The notes under the pieces were generated by a model that was given only the letters and a program-made list of their open reading frames with translations, searched no databases and was not told the origin of the DNA. Shown here in pieces: positions 8,687 through 16,880 of a stretch of 64,000 bases of DNA; the first letter of the stretch is position 1, and each line of letters opens with the position of its first letter. The stretch is from Candidatus Dechloromonas phosphoritropha (lineage in GTDB: Bacteria; Pseudomonadota; Gammaproteobacteria; Burkholderiales; Rhodocyclaceae), in assembly GCA_016722705.1 (NCBI GenBank), contig JADKGN010000004.1:2418001-2482000 (forward strand). Direction: 5' to 3'. A program made the position numbers and the translations under genes.

Positions 8687-10954
8687 ATGTCGAACGATAA
8701 CCTTGTACCCTCGAATGCCAAGCATTCGCCGTCTCCAGTGGCTACAGTCATGATCAAGTTCAGTGCTTCCAAATCCCTCATCAAGCGTGTTCTGGCTTGC
8801 GGCATTATCGCAATTGCTCTCGGTGGCACGTTGGCCGCAGCCGCCGAGCGCCCACGTATCGGTCTCGTTCTCGGTGGTGGTGGCGCTCGTGGCGCGGCGC
8901 ACATCGGCATTCTGGAGGTGCTTCGGGAAAACCGGATTCCCGTCGATTGCGTGGCCGGCACCAGCATGGGTGGACTGGTGACCGGCGCCTTTGCCGTCGG
9001 GCTGAGTCCCGACGAAATGCTTGAGGCAATGGGCAAGGCCGACTGGCGGGCGATGTTTAACGACAATCCGGCGGTCTACGATATCAATCCGCGCGTCAAA
9101 TACCAGTCTCGACGCTTCATTCCCGGTACTGAGCTGGGGCTGACGGATGAGGGCGCGCAGCCGCTTCCGGCTGTCGTTCAGGGCCAGAAGGTCAAGCTGT
9201 TCATCAACCGCCTGGTGCGCAGCCAGTATGGCGATCCGCAGATCGAGAAAATGCCGATCCCGGTCTCCATCGTCGCCACCGACCTCGTCACCGGCGACAA
9301 GGTGGTGTTCCGCGAGGGCAGCCTGACCCGTGCGATGCGTTCCACGATGTCGGTACCCGGCCTGATGGCACCGGTCAAAGATGGCGACAAATTGTTGGTC
9401 GATGGTGGCCTGGTCGACAACGTGCCGATCGACGAAGTACGCAAAAGTTGCAACCCCGATGTCGTGATCGCCGTCAATGTCGGGTCGCCGCTGATGAAGG
9501 CGAAAGATATCGGCGGAATTTTTTCGGTGGCCGGGCAGATGATCAATATTCTGACCGAGCAGAATGTCACCAGTTCGCTGGCAACTCTGAAGCCCGGGGA
9601 TATCTACATCAAGCCGGATCTGGAGGGAATCACCGCGGCTGAATTCGAACGTTACGCAGAAACCGCCAAGCGCGGGCGGGCGGCGGCCGAAGCCATGTTG
9701 CCCCGACTGAAGGTGCTGAGCGTCGGCGAGAAACAGTACCAGGACTGGCTGGCGACCATGACCCCGGTGCGCGGCAATTTGCCGCTGGTGGACGAGATCC
9801 AGATTGCCGGCTTGAAGCGGGTCAACCCGGCCTACCCGGATCGCTATCTGAAAAACTATCAGGGCGCTCCGGTCGACATCGACCGGCTCGACAAGGATCT
9901 GGGACTCATCTTCGGCGACGGGGCATACGACGACGTTGATTTCTCGCTGCTGACCACGCGCGACCGCAACATCCTGCGCGTGACTCCGGTGGAAAAGGAA
10001 TTCGGGCCCGATTACCTGCGTTTCGGCTTCAATCTCAATGCGGCCTCCAATTCACCATCCATATTCAACCTGCGGGTCGCCTATCAGAAAACCTTGATCA
10101 ACAGTCTGGGCGGCGAGTGGTTGGCCGGAGTGCAGATCGGCAACGAAATGGGGGCGTTCACGGAGTTCTATCAGCCGCTCGACGCCGATCGGCTCTTCTT
10201 CCTGGAACCCAAGCTTTCCTACCTGCGCGTGCCGCTCGATATCTACCAGGACAACAAACGGGTGGCCCAATACAAGGTCGATCAGGCGACGCTCGATCTG
10301 ATGGCCGGGATTAACGTCGGCCTGTGGGGGCCAGTGACGGTTGGCTGGGGAGAGCGTTACCGCAGCGCCGAACTGGACATCGGGACACCGACGGAGACCA
10401 GCGGCAGCAAGGCCTATGGTGGCTTCCTGGCCAAGATGGATTTCGACCAGTTCGACCGAATATATACTCCGACACAGGGTTGGTCTGCCCACGGCAGCTA
10501 CTTCTATGCGGCTGGAGAAGGCTATGACAAGGCCGACCTCGACTTGCGTGCGGCGCAGAGTTTTGGCGATTTCATCGTCCACGAGCGAATCCGTGGCGCC
10601 GGGTCATTTACCGGTACGTTGCCGTTCTACGATGCGGTGGCGCTGGGCGGCTTTCTGAACCTGTCGGGTTTTGCCCGCAACCAGATCATCGGTGAATCGC
10701 TCACCTACGGCAACGTGCGGGTGGAGAAGATCATTGGTCGCTTCCCGGCGGGCCTGCGGGGCGATATGCGTGCAGGTATCGCTTTGGAGGCCGGCAAGGT
10801 TGGTGGCAATTACACGGAAACCAATTTGCATGGCTGGCAAAGCTCGGTGACGGCGTATGTCGGCGGCGAGACCCCGCTGGGGATGGTCTATGTCGGTTAC
10901 GGTTATTCGCCGAACGGCATGGGCAATTTCTACATGTTTATCGGCACGCCGTGA
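8687..10954 (+). CDS. Patatin-like phospholipase fused to a POTRA/beta-barrel (type Vd, PlpD-like)
   Basis: A 755-residue protein. After a signal peptide comes a patatin domain with the oxyanion motif GGGGARGAAHIG, the nucleophile serine in GTSMGG and the catalytic aspartate in DGG (dyad). From about residue 350 a POTRA-like segment (DEIQIAGLKRVNP) follows, and the C-terminal half is an outer-membrane barrel of the surface-antigen type, ending in F-I-G-T-P. This order matches PlpD-type type Vd autotransporters, which expose or release a lipase. The track start is 8687, but the ATG at 8750 begins directly at the signal peptide and may be the real start. Neither start has an obvious ribosome site. 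Confidence 0.87.
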   Translation: MSNDNLVPSNAKHSPSPVATVMIKFSASKSLIKRVLACGIIAIALGGTLAAAAERPRIGLVLGGGGARGAAHIGILEVLRENRIPVDCVAGTSMGGLVTGAFAVGLSPDEMLEAMGKADWRAMFNDNPAVYDINPRVKYQSRRFIPGTELGLTDEGAQPLPAVVQGQKVKLFINRLVRSQYGDPQIEKMPIPVSIVATDLVTGDKVVFREGSLTRAMRSTMSVPGLMAPVKDGDKLLVDGGLVDNVPIDEVRKSCNPDVVIAVNVGSPLMKAKDIGGIFSVAGQMINILTEQNVTSSLATLKPGDIYIKPDLEGITAAEFERYAETAKRGRAAAEAMLPRLKVLSVGEKQYQDWLATMTPVRGNLPLVDEIQIAGLKRVNPAYPDRYLKNYQGAPVDIDRLDKDLGLIFGDGAYDDVDFSLLTTRDRNILRVTPVEKEFGPDYLRFGFNLNAASNSPSIFNLRVAYQKTLINSLGGEWLAGVQIGNEMGAFTEFYQPLDADRLFFLEPKLSYLRVPLDIYQDNKRVAQYKVDQATLDLMAGINVGLWGPVTVGWGERYRSAELDIGTPTETSGSKAYGGFLAKMDFDQFDRIYTPTQGWSAHGSYFYAAGEGYDKADLDLRAAQSFGDFIVHERIRGAGSFTGTLPFYDAVALGGFLNLSGFARNQIIGESLTYGNVRVEKIIGRFPAGLRGDMRAGIALEAGKVGGNYTETNLHGWQSSVTAYVGGETPLGMVYVGYGYSPNGMGNFYMFIGTP

Positions 10955-11153
10955 TGAAGTCCGAATGCCGTGGCTGGAATGACAGCCTCACCGGCGAGCG
11001 AAGCGCGACTGGGGGTGTCGGACTCAGCGGCGCTGGCCAGGTCTCCGACGGATCCGCCACCGGTGATGCCGCGTCGAATGAGATGCTGCGCTCGGTCGCT
11101 CCGCGGGCATTGGGGTAGTATTCCGCTACCCGATCGACAGGAAGGAAGCGAAA

Positions 11154-11873
11154 ATGAAAGCCAAGACCACGAGCAGCGGGCGCCAGGCCGCCGCAAGGAC
11201 GACCAGTCGCGCCGCGAGCAAGTCTTCGGCGCTCGATACGGTGGGTGGCTTGACCAAGTCGCTGCGCAGCCTTGCCGGCCAGGTCGTCGGCATGGCGGGC
11301 GTGGCCGTCGATACGTCATTGGCGGCGGCAACCGGGCTCTTTCCACAGGGCGTCGCATCGACCAAGGCATTGGCCAAGGCCGGCATCTTTCTGCACGACA
11401 TGCGCGAGGCGGCGGGAATCCCGCTGGAAGATCTTGGCAAGGCGATCGATCTCAAGGATCCGTCACTGCTCGAACTGGCCGAAAACGGAAAGATGGCGCT
11501 GCCGTTCGAAGTCATCCTGCGCCTCGCCTCGGTTCTGGCGCGCAACGACCCGGTTCCCTTCGTCATGAATCTGACCAAGGCTTACAGCCCCGGCCTGTGG
11601 AAGGTCCTCGAATCCCTCGGGATTGGTCGCGTCCTCGAACATGCCGGGCGCGAACACGAGTTCATAAGCATCTACCGGGCGCGCGACGAGGCGCGCAAGC
11701 TGACCGACGAGGAGTTTTTGCGGGTGCACAAGTTCGTCGAGACGGCTTTCGACATGGCCCTTGAGTTCAACCGTGAAGCCAAGGTGGCGGCCGAGCGCAA
11801 GGCGGCGCCCAGAAGCACGTCGAGGAGTGCGCCAAGACGCCCGCCAAAGGCGAGCGTGAGCGCGGAGCAATAA
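11154..11873 (+). CDS. Helix-turn-helix domain protein with basic, alanine-rich ends
   Basis: A 239-residue protein. The N-terminus (about 35 residues) and the C-terminus (about 30) are rich in Lys, Arg, Ala and Ser, like nucleic-acid-binding tails. A central XRE-like segment (LHDMREAAGIPLEDLGKAI and following, roughly residues 82-130) looks like a Cro/C1 helix-turn-helix, followed by a helical region ending in an EFNREAK stretch. It may be a DNA-binding regulator or a nucleoid-associated factor. I do not recognise a named family. The ATG is preceded by GGAAGG, and a strong terminator lies just after the stop. Confidence 0.65.
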   Translation: MKAKTTSSGRQAAARTTSRAASKSSALDTVGGLTKSLRSLAGQVVGMAGVAVDTSLAAATGLFPQGVASTKALAKAGIFLHDMREAAGIPLEDLGKAIDLKDPSLLELAENGKMALPFEVILRLASVLARNDPVPFVMNLTKAYSPGLWKVLESLGIGRVLEHAGREHEFISIYRARDEARKLTDEEFLRVHKFVETAFDMALEFNREAKVAAERKAAPRSTSRSAPRRPPKASVSAEQ

Positions 11874-11878
11874 GCGAA

Positions 11879-11901
11879 GGGCGGCCAGGGCCGCCCTTTT
11901 T
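11879..11901. terminator. Bidirectional rho-independent terminator
   Basis: GGGCGGC and its complement GCCGCCC form a short-loop stem followed by TTTTT. It stands between the HTH gene and the convergent TlpA gene, ending four bases before the latter's stop codon, and may serve both. Confidence 0.85.
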
Positions 11902-11905
11902 CTGT

Positions 11906-12433
11906 TCAGCGCCCCTTGAGGGCGAGGTCGGCGGCGGCGTCGAGATCGGCTTGCTTCATGATCCCCATTTTCTTCTGGACAACCTGACCGTTGCGGTCGA
12001 TGACAATGGTGAAAGGCAGGCCGCCCTTGGTGTTGCCGAGCGCCTGCATCAGCGGAATGCCTTTTTCCCCGGCGACGAACACCGGGTAGTCCATCTTGTA
12101 AGCCTTGGCGAATTCGCGAGCCGGCTCGACCTTGTCCTCGATGCCGATGCCGAGGACTTCCAGCTTGCCCTTGTGGGCATTGCGGATGGCGATCAGTTCG
12201 GGAATCTCGGTGCGGCACGGGCCGCACCAGCGGGCCCAGAAATTAACGATCAGCGGCTTGCCCTTGTAGCGCCCCAGCGCCACCGGTTTGTCGTCGAGAT
12301 CGCTCAGCGTGGCTGTGAACAGCGGAGCCGAGGAGGGCATTTCATCGGCTGCTGCGACCACAGAAACAAAGGCTGGCCCTAGGGTCAACGCGCAAAAAAG
12401 GCCAAAAAGTAGTGAAGTGAGAAATTTATTCAC
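11906..12433 (-). CDS. TlpA-family thiol:disulfide oxidoreductase
   Basis: A 175-residue exported thioredoxin-like protein. An N-terminal hydrophobic segment (LLFGLFCALTLGPAFVSVVAAA) serves as signal peptide or anchor. The AhpC/TSA-Redoxin domain follows with WARWCGPCRTEIPEL, the CxxC active site of the TlpA/ResA group. GGLPFTIVIDRNG holds the cis-proline. Such proteins reduce disulfides in the periplasm, for example of apocytochrome c. A cytochrome c gene lies 3.4 kb away, but no maturation genes are nearby. Start ATG at 12433. Confidence 0.9.
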   Translation of the reverse strand: MNKFLTSLLFGLFCALTLGPAFVSVVAAADEMPSSAPLFTATLSDLDDKPVALGRYKGKPLIVNFWARWCGPCRTEIPELIAIRNAHKGKLEVLGIGIEDKVEPAREFAKAYKMDYPVFVAGEKGIPLMQALGNTKGGLPFTIVIDRNGQVVQKKMGIMKQADLDAAADLALKGR

Positions 12434-12716
12434 GGTAGGTCGCCACGGCGGAAAATCAGATAGCCGATGGTAGCACTGACCACGCCAGGCACTGCCGGGT
12501 ACCCTTGAGCTACTTCAAGCATTTGGGACTACCCATCCTTGCGCCACAGCAGGAATTCAATTCATCGAACCGCCGAATACGTGATCTGTGCGTCCGGTGG
12601 TGTGGGAGGGAGGGGCCGCGAGGCTTCTTCCTATCCCGATTAGGCGATTAACGAAAACGTCGGTAGGATCTGCCAATCGAGAGTGGCGGCCATTTGCAAA
12701 CATAGGAGATCTCGCT

Positions 12717-13619
12717 ATGAGTGTAAAGCGAAGAGTATTTATCAGTCTCACACATGACACATACTTGGATGATCGGCAGAATGCCGTCAAGTGGGGGATC
12801 GTCCAGCGTGTGATCGATGCTGGATACGAACCCCACATGTTCTTCCCGGCCGTCCCTTCTGGCTTTGCGGCAACGGTTCATCGTGAAGTCCCCTGGACGG
12901 CAGACAAGGTCAGAGAGTCTGTAGGTGGCGCCGTTGGGGCGGTCATGATCGGCTACCCCCGATGGAAGTACGGCGACGACGCTCATGCGAGTGAGTTTAC
13001 GCACTACGAGGCTGGCGTAGCACACGCCACGGGAATCCCGATGTTAATGGTGCTCGAGCAGGGGATTCGATGGCGCGGCGCGTTCGACCAGAGTTCCGCG
13101 CAGATCTGCGAGGTACCGAAAGACGCCGATCACTCGTGGCTGGCGAGTTCGTACTTCGAACAGTGCTTCAGCCCTTGGCGGCGTGAACTCGACGCACGGT
13201 TCGACATATTCCTCGGCTACTCGAGTCAGTCACAGGGTACAGCGAAAAACCTGAAGCGAGTATTCGTGGCAAAGGGAGCGAGAGTCCTCGACTGGCAGGA
13301 CTTCGGACCCGGCACGATTCTCGAACAGATCACGAAGGCGGCAGCCTGCTGTACAGGCGGAGTGTTCTTGTTCACAGCGGACGATGGCTTGGAAGGCGAC
13401 ACGGGGATGGCTGCACCACGAGACAACGTCGTCTTCGAGGCGGGTTACTTTGTTCATGCGAAGGGCCACAGGCGCGTCTTGGTCATTCGGGAGTCAGGTG
13501 GGAAAAGAAGCGCGAAAATGCCCGCGGACTTGGGTGGGGCGATTTACGCGCCGCTGCCGGACCTCGCCAACATTGAAGCGCTTGATCAGCAGCTCGACCG
13601 ATTTGTAGAGAATCTATAA
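12717..13619 (+). CDS. Tandem TIR-like / nucleoside-deoxyribosyltransferase-like domain protein
   Basis: A 300-residue cytoplasmic protein with two related Rossmann-like halves. The C-terminal half (about residues 160-285) matches the TIR-like predicted nucleotide-binding domain found in CBASS Cap12-type effectors: DIFLGYSS, then PRDNVVFEAGYF with the candidate catalytic Glu241, then MPADLGGAIYAPL. The N-terminal half (residues 5-135) has VFISLTHD, GAVMIGYPRW and HYEAGVAHATGIPML with Glu98 in a matching place. Family knowledge suggests NAD or nucleotide hydrolysis in a defence or stress response. The chosen ATG has AGGAG nine bases upstream; the frame is open further up but without a good start. 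It sits alone among mobile-element debris. Confidence 0.7.
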   Translation: MSVKRRVFISLTHDTYLDDRQNAVKWGIVQRVIDAGYEPHMFFPAVPSGFAATVHREVPWTADKVRESVGGAVGAVMIGYPRWKYGDDAHASEFTHYEAGVAHATGIPMLMVLEQGIRWRGAFDQSSAQICEVPKDADHSWLASSYFEQCFSPWRRELDARFDIFLGYSSQSQGTAKNLKRVFVAKGARVLDWQDFGPGTILEQITKAAACCTGGVFLFTADDGLEGDTGMAAPRDNVVFEAGYFVHAKGHRRVLVIRESGGKRSAKMPADLGGAIYAPLPDLANIEALDQQLDRFVENL

Positions 13620-13695
13620 GGTCGACGCACGACTGCAACGCACCGCCTATTGGACCGAGCGCGGTGAGTCAACGATCAACGAAGTGCGCCGCCTA

Positions 13696-13798
13696 ATTCC
13701 ATTTTCAGATCAATGGTGACGCGAAGACGAGCTGCTGACAGTGCAATTGCTACGGCATGGCGAAGTCAACAAAGTCACGATTGATCTGGAAATGGAAT
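13696..13798. mobile_element. MITE-like element with 25-bp terminal inverted repeats
   Basis: Arms at 13696-13720 and 13774-13798 are inverted copies matching at about 22 of 25 positions, and both begin ATTCCATTT. The inside is about 53 bp with no ORF. The end ATTCCATTTTCA is shared with the left end of the IS630-family element at about 14791, so this may be a non-autonomous derivative moved by that transposase. No target duplication is clear. Confidence 0.6.
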
Positions 13799-14116
13799 CA
13801 GGCCGCAATCTGGCAGTGAGCAGCCCTTGGCTGCACGTATGTCATTTGACTTAGCGGGGCAGCGAAGCGGTGAATTCAGGTAGAACTTATCCGTAAATAT
13901 CGCGTATCTGAGCAGGTTTGCCATGTCGATAAGATTGAGATTTTGGTAGGCGTCGAATGGCTTTAGCCTAAGCGATGACCGAGTGGCTGGCCATCAAGCA
14001 ATGTCGCCTGCCTTTGCTGCGAAGCCCTTCCTCCGTCCTTCCTGTTCCGTCATCGCCTTCACGTTTTTTATCGATATTCAGGGTCGACCGTGACGGCCCT
14101 TCTATGATTACATCTC
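13799..14116. other. Intergenic stretch without a recognisable gene
   Basis: No ORF with family resemblance is visible on either strand. The segment lies between the MITE-like element and the start of a deleted ABC ATPase gene and looks like relic sequence. Confidence 0.5.
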
Positions 14117-14420
14117 ATGATCCAGTTCCAGAATTTCGTCAAAAATTTCCGGCGGGCTCGATGGCGCAAGTATCCTTTCCCACCAGTTTGTGCGTCTTTC
14201 GGGCGGCATGAAGCAGAAGCTTCTAATCGCCATCACCCTGGGCTGCGACGCCAGCGTTCTGGTGATGGACGAACCGGCGGCCAACCTCGACTCGGAAGCA
14301 CGCAAGATTTTCTTCGACCTGCTGGCCAAGCGCCAGAACAACGCGCCGATGTTGATTTCCAGCCATCGCCTCGATGAAGTGTCATCGCTGGTCAAGCGAC
14401 GAGTTCATCCTGCGGCCTAG
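14117..14420 (+). pseudogene. ABC transporter ATPase relic (NosF-like), internally deleted
   Basis: The piece starts with an ATG and about 12 residues (MIQFQNFVKNF) like the beginning of an ABC ATPase. It then changes frame and continues with the second half: RLSGGMKQKLL (signature motif), VLVMDEPAANLD (Walker B) and PMLISSHRLDE (H-loop). The Walker A region and about 120 residues between are missing, so it cannot hydrolyse ATP. The wording resembles NosF-type ATPases of the copper/nitrous-oxide reductase system. It ends in a shifted tail. Confidence 0.7.
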
Positions 14421-14440
14421 CCGCAGCCTGCTTGTGCAGG

Positions 14441-14790
14441 TGGTCAGATGCGTTCCCGTCACTCTTCGTCATGGTCCTTCGTCTTTCATCGTTCGTGCCT
14501 TCGGCGGGGGCAGCCCGCCTACTATGCCTTCCGCTGACTCCTCCACGGTATTCAGCGTCCGTTTCCAGATGCCCAGCTTCGTACTTCCGAAGCACCAGAG
14601 AGATCTCCCGGGGTAAGACACGCTACCTTTGCTGCATAGACGCCGGATTTATGACCGAAGGAAATCCCCGTGGGACAAAATGCACCCCAACCGCAGATGG
14701 AGAGCTTCGCGGTCACGTGCCCGCTCGCCCCGGATGCATCACGCCTCATATCCGGTTTTTGTTCATCGCCCCGCAGCTTTGGACTGGGCT
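14441..14790 (+). other. Unassigned relic with a long open frame
   Basis: One forward frame (14432-14983) is open across this stretch and contains cysteine- and arginine-rich phrases such as RGKTRYLCCIDAGF and GHVPARPGC. I have a sense that this translation recurs as a hypothetical protein near mobile elements, but I cannot name it. The frame runs on into the IS630 element, so it is probably not a real gene. Confidence 0.3.
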
Positions 14791-14852
14791 TATTCCATTT
14801 TCACACCAATTAAGCAATAATAAGTGCATCTCAATGAGATCTGAGGTGTGGC

Positions 14853-15398
14853 ATGGGAAGGCCGTTCAAGGGAGAGGGGTCGGTAGCGGAGGCGCTGAAG
14901 ATTGTCAAAGAAGCCAAGAGTGTGGAACAACTGCGCCAGGCCCAAGCGGTTGTTCTGCCGTTGTGCTACGGGTTGAATCTTGAGCAGACCGCCGCGGTGA
15001 TCGGCGTTTCGCTCAGTTGGGCCTCACGATTACGCAACGCGTTTCTGGCTGGACATCGGGTAGGCGGTGAATCGGAACCTGCACGAGGCGGACGCCACCG
15101 GGAGAATTTCACCCGAGCGCAAGAAGCCGAACTGTTGAAACCCTTTTTCGACCAAGCGGCCAAGGGCGGTATATTGGTCGTCAGTCAGATCAAGCCGGCC
15201 CTGGAGAAAGCGTTGGGACGCCCGATGGCGCTGTCCTCCGCCTACAACGTGCTGCATCGCAACGGTTGGCGCAAGCTGGCGCCAGACAAGCGACATCCGC
15301 AAAGTGATCCGACCGCGCAGGAGGCGTGGAAAAAAAGACCCCCGACACCCTTGCCGAACTCCGGAGAGATTTCGCTCAAGGAACCCCGATCCGTCTGA
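14853..15398 (+). CDS. IS630-family transposase, first reading frame (helix-turn-helix part)
   Basis: 181 residues. The first 130 form a winged-helix/homeodomain-like DNA-binding region (LNLEQTAAVIGVSLSWASRLRNAF) typical of IS630 transposases. The conserved reading continues in the -1 frame from 15326. A run of seven A at 15330-15336 (TGGAAAAAAAG) is an obvious slippery site, so the full transposase is probably made by -1 ribosomal frameshifting. The tail after the slip is a short nonsense extension. It binds the terminal repeats of the element. Confidence 0.82.
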   Translation: MGRPFKGEGSVAEALKIVKEAKSVEQLRQAQAVVLPLCYGLNLEQTAAVIGVSLSWASRLRNAFLAGHRVGGESEPARGGRHRENFTRAQEAELLKPFFDQAAKGGILVVSQIKPALEKALGRPMALSSAYNVLHRNGWRKLAPDKRHPQSDPTAQEAWKKRPPTPLPNSGEISLKEPRSV

Positions 15399-15910
15399 TG
15401 TTTCAGGACGAAGCGCGCTTCGGGCGCATCAACGATGTGCGTCGTGCCTGGGCGCCCCAACCCATTCGACCGTTGTGCCGGGCCATGCTCACCCACCAAT
15501 ACACCTACGCCTACGCGGCCGTCGATGTGGATACGGGCGCGCTTGACTCGCTGATCTTGCCGCACGTCAATACGCCGTGCATGCAGCTATTCCTCGACGA
15601 AGTGGCGGCACGCCATCCGATGGATCGGATCGTCATGGTCCTTGACGGTGCGGGCTGGCATGCCAGCCAAGCACTCAGAACACCCGAAAACATACACCTG
15701 CTACCGTTGCCTCCCTATGCCCCTGAACTCAACCCGGTCGAGCATCTCTGGGATGAACTGCGCGAGAAGTTCTTTCACAACCTGGTCTTCGATAGCATCG
15801 ATGCACTTGAAGATCAACTCGAATCGAGCCTCAAAACCCTTGAATCAGAGCACCAGCGTGTCCGCTCAATCGTACACTGGCCGTGGATAGTTAATGCATT
15901 AACGAATTAG
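15326..15910 (+). CDS. IS630-family transposase, second frame (DDE catalytic part)
   Basis: 194 residues of the DDE_3 catalytic domain. The acidic triad is visible: Asp in FQDEARFGRI, Asp in VMVLDGAGWH, and Glu in LNPVEHLWDELRE. It is entered from the first frame by a -1 slip at the A7 run and has no ribosome site of its own (GTG at 15326). The domain looks complete, so this copy may be active. Confidence 0.85.
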   Translation: MEKKTPDTLAELRRDFAQGTPIRLMFQDEARFGRINDVRRAWAPQPIRPLCRAMLTHQYTYAYAAVDVDTGALDSLILPHVNTPCMQLFLDEVAARHPMDRIVMVLDGAGWHASQALRTPENIHLLPLPPYAPELNPVEHLWDELREKFFHNLVFDSIDALEDQLESSLKTLESEHQRVRSIVHWPWIVNALTN

Positions 15911-16069
15911 AAACGGAATGAGAGAGGATGATCGGGCACTTGCATCAATGGCCGACAACCAGCCTCATCGCCAAAGCTCGGCGCTATTGGGGCGACATTT
16001 CTCCAGCGTCCTGCGGTCAACCCGGAAAATAGGCCAAAATTGAGGCCTGTTCCTCGGCGGTTTTCTTCC

Positions 16070-16786
16070 ATGCTTTTGGATCAACCCTCCTCCAACCTCC
16101 TGCCGGCGTCCCGGCAGTTGCTCCTCGTCGTTGCTCGGCATTGGGAGAGTCGCGGCGGACAGTTGCAGCGCTTCGCACGTGGTGGCGTCGATGGGGCGTG
16201 GCTTCGTGTCGGGAATCCGGTGGCGGTCAGCCTCGGGCGCTCGGGGCTGGCGTGGGGGCGGGGGTTGTATCGGCCGGTCGACGGAGTTGGGCCGGAGAAA
16301 TGCGAAGGCGATGGCCGTGCGCCGGCCGGTATCTTCCGGATCACCGCGCTGTTCGGGGATGGTAGCGCGGACAGCCGCCTGGCGCGGGCGGCGAAGCTAC
16401 CTTACCTTTGTGCGACAAGCGATCTGAAGTGTGTCGATGATCCCACTTCGGTGCACTACAACCGCATCGTCGACCAGTCCCGCGTCGGCGGCATCGACTG
16501 GAATTCCCGCGAGGACATGCTCCGTGGCGATGACCGCTACGCGCTGGGGGCGGTGGTGGGGTGCAACTGCGATCCGGTGCTTCCGGCGGCGGGGTCGTGC
16601 ATCTTCCTGCACGTTTGGCAGGCGCCCGGGGTGCCGACGGCGGGGTGCACGGCGCTGGCGCTGGCGGACATGAAGAAGATCGCCGGCTGGCTGGACGGCG
16701 CGAAGTCGCCGCTGCTGGTGCAGTTGCCGCGCGGAGCCTTCAAGCGGATGCGGGTAACGTGGGGGTTGCCGGACCGCGCGGATTGA
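16070..16786 (+). CDS. L,D-transpeptidase family protein
   Basis: 238 residues with a YkuD-type catalytic domain. The signature is FLHVWQAPGVPTAGCTALA with His and the catalytic Cys near residue 193. Such enzymes make or cleave 3-3 cross-links in peptidoglycan or anchor proteins to it. No signal peptide is evident from this ATG; the frame extends 30 bases upstream to a TTG without improving it. The pattern of a long loop and a single TxGC motif resembles the proteobacterial YafK/YkuD relatives often annotated as hypothetical. It stands alone, 95 bp before the SpmAB gene. Confidence 0.82.
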   Translation: MLLDQPSSNLLPASRQLLLVVARHWESRGGQLQRFARGGVDGAWLRVGNPVAVSLGRSGLAWGRGLYRPVDGVGPEKCEGDGRAPAGIFRITALFGDGSADSRLARAAKLPYLCATSDLKCVDDPTSVHYNRIVDQSRVGGIDWNSREDMLRGDDRYALGAVVGCNCDPVLPAAGSCIFLHVWQAPGVPTAGCTALALADMKKIAGWLDGAKSPLLVQLPRGAFKRMRVTWGLPDRAD

Positions 16787-16880
16787 TCCAGTTGGCGGCG
16801 GCCCCGGGAATCCTCTAGACTCCCCAACTTTCCACCACGCTCATGCCGTGCCCGTGTCGGGGCGGCGTAACCATCGCACC

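Larger units (their letters stand above)
14791..15920 (+). mobile_element. IS630-family insertion sequence
   Basis: A transposase gene of about 1.06 kb is flanked by imperfect terminal repeats: ATTCCATTTTCACACC near 14792 and, inverted, ATTCCGTTTCTAATTC ending near 15919. IS630 elements insert at TA; a TA is present at the left end but not clearly at the right, so the ends are approximate. Confidence 0.75.
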
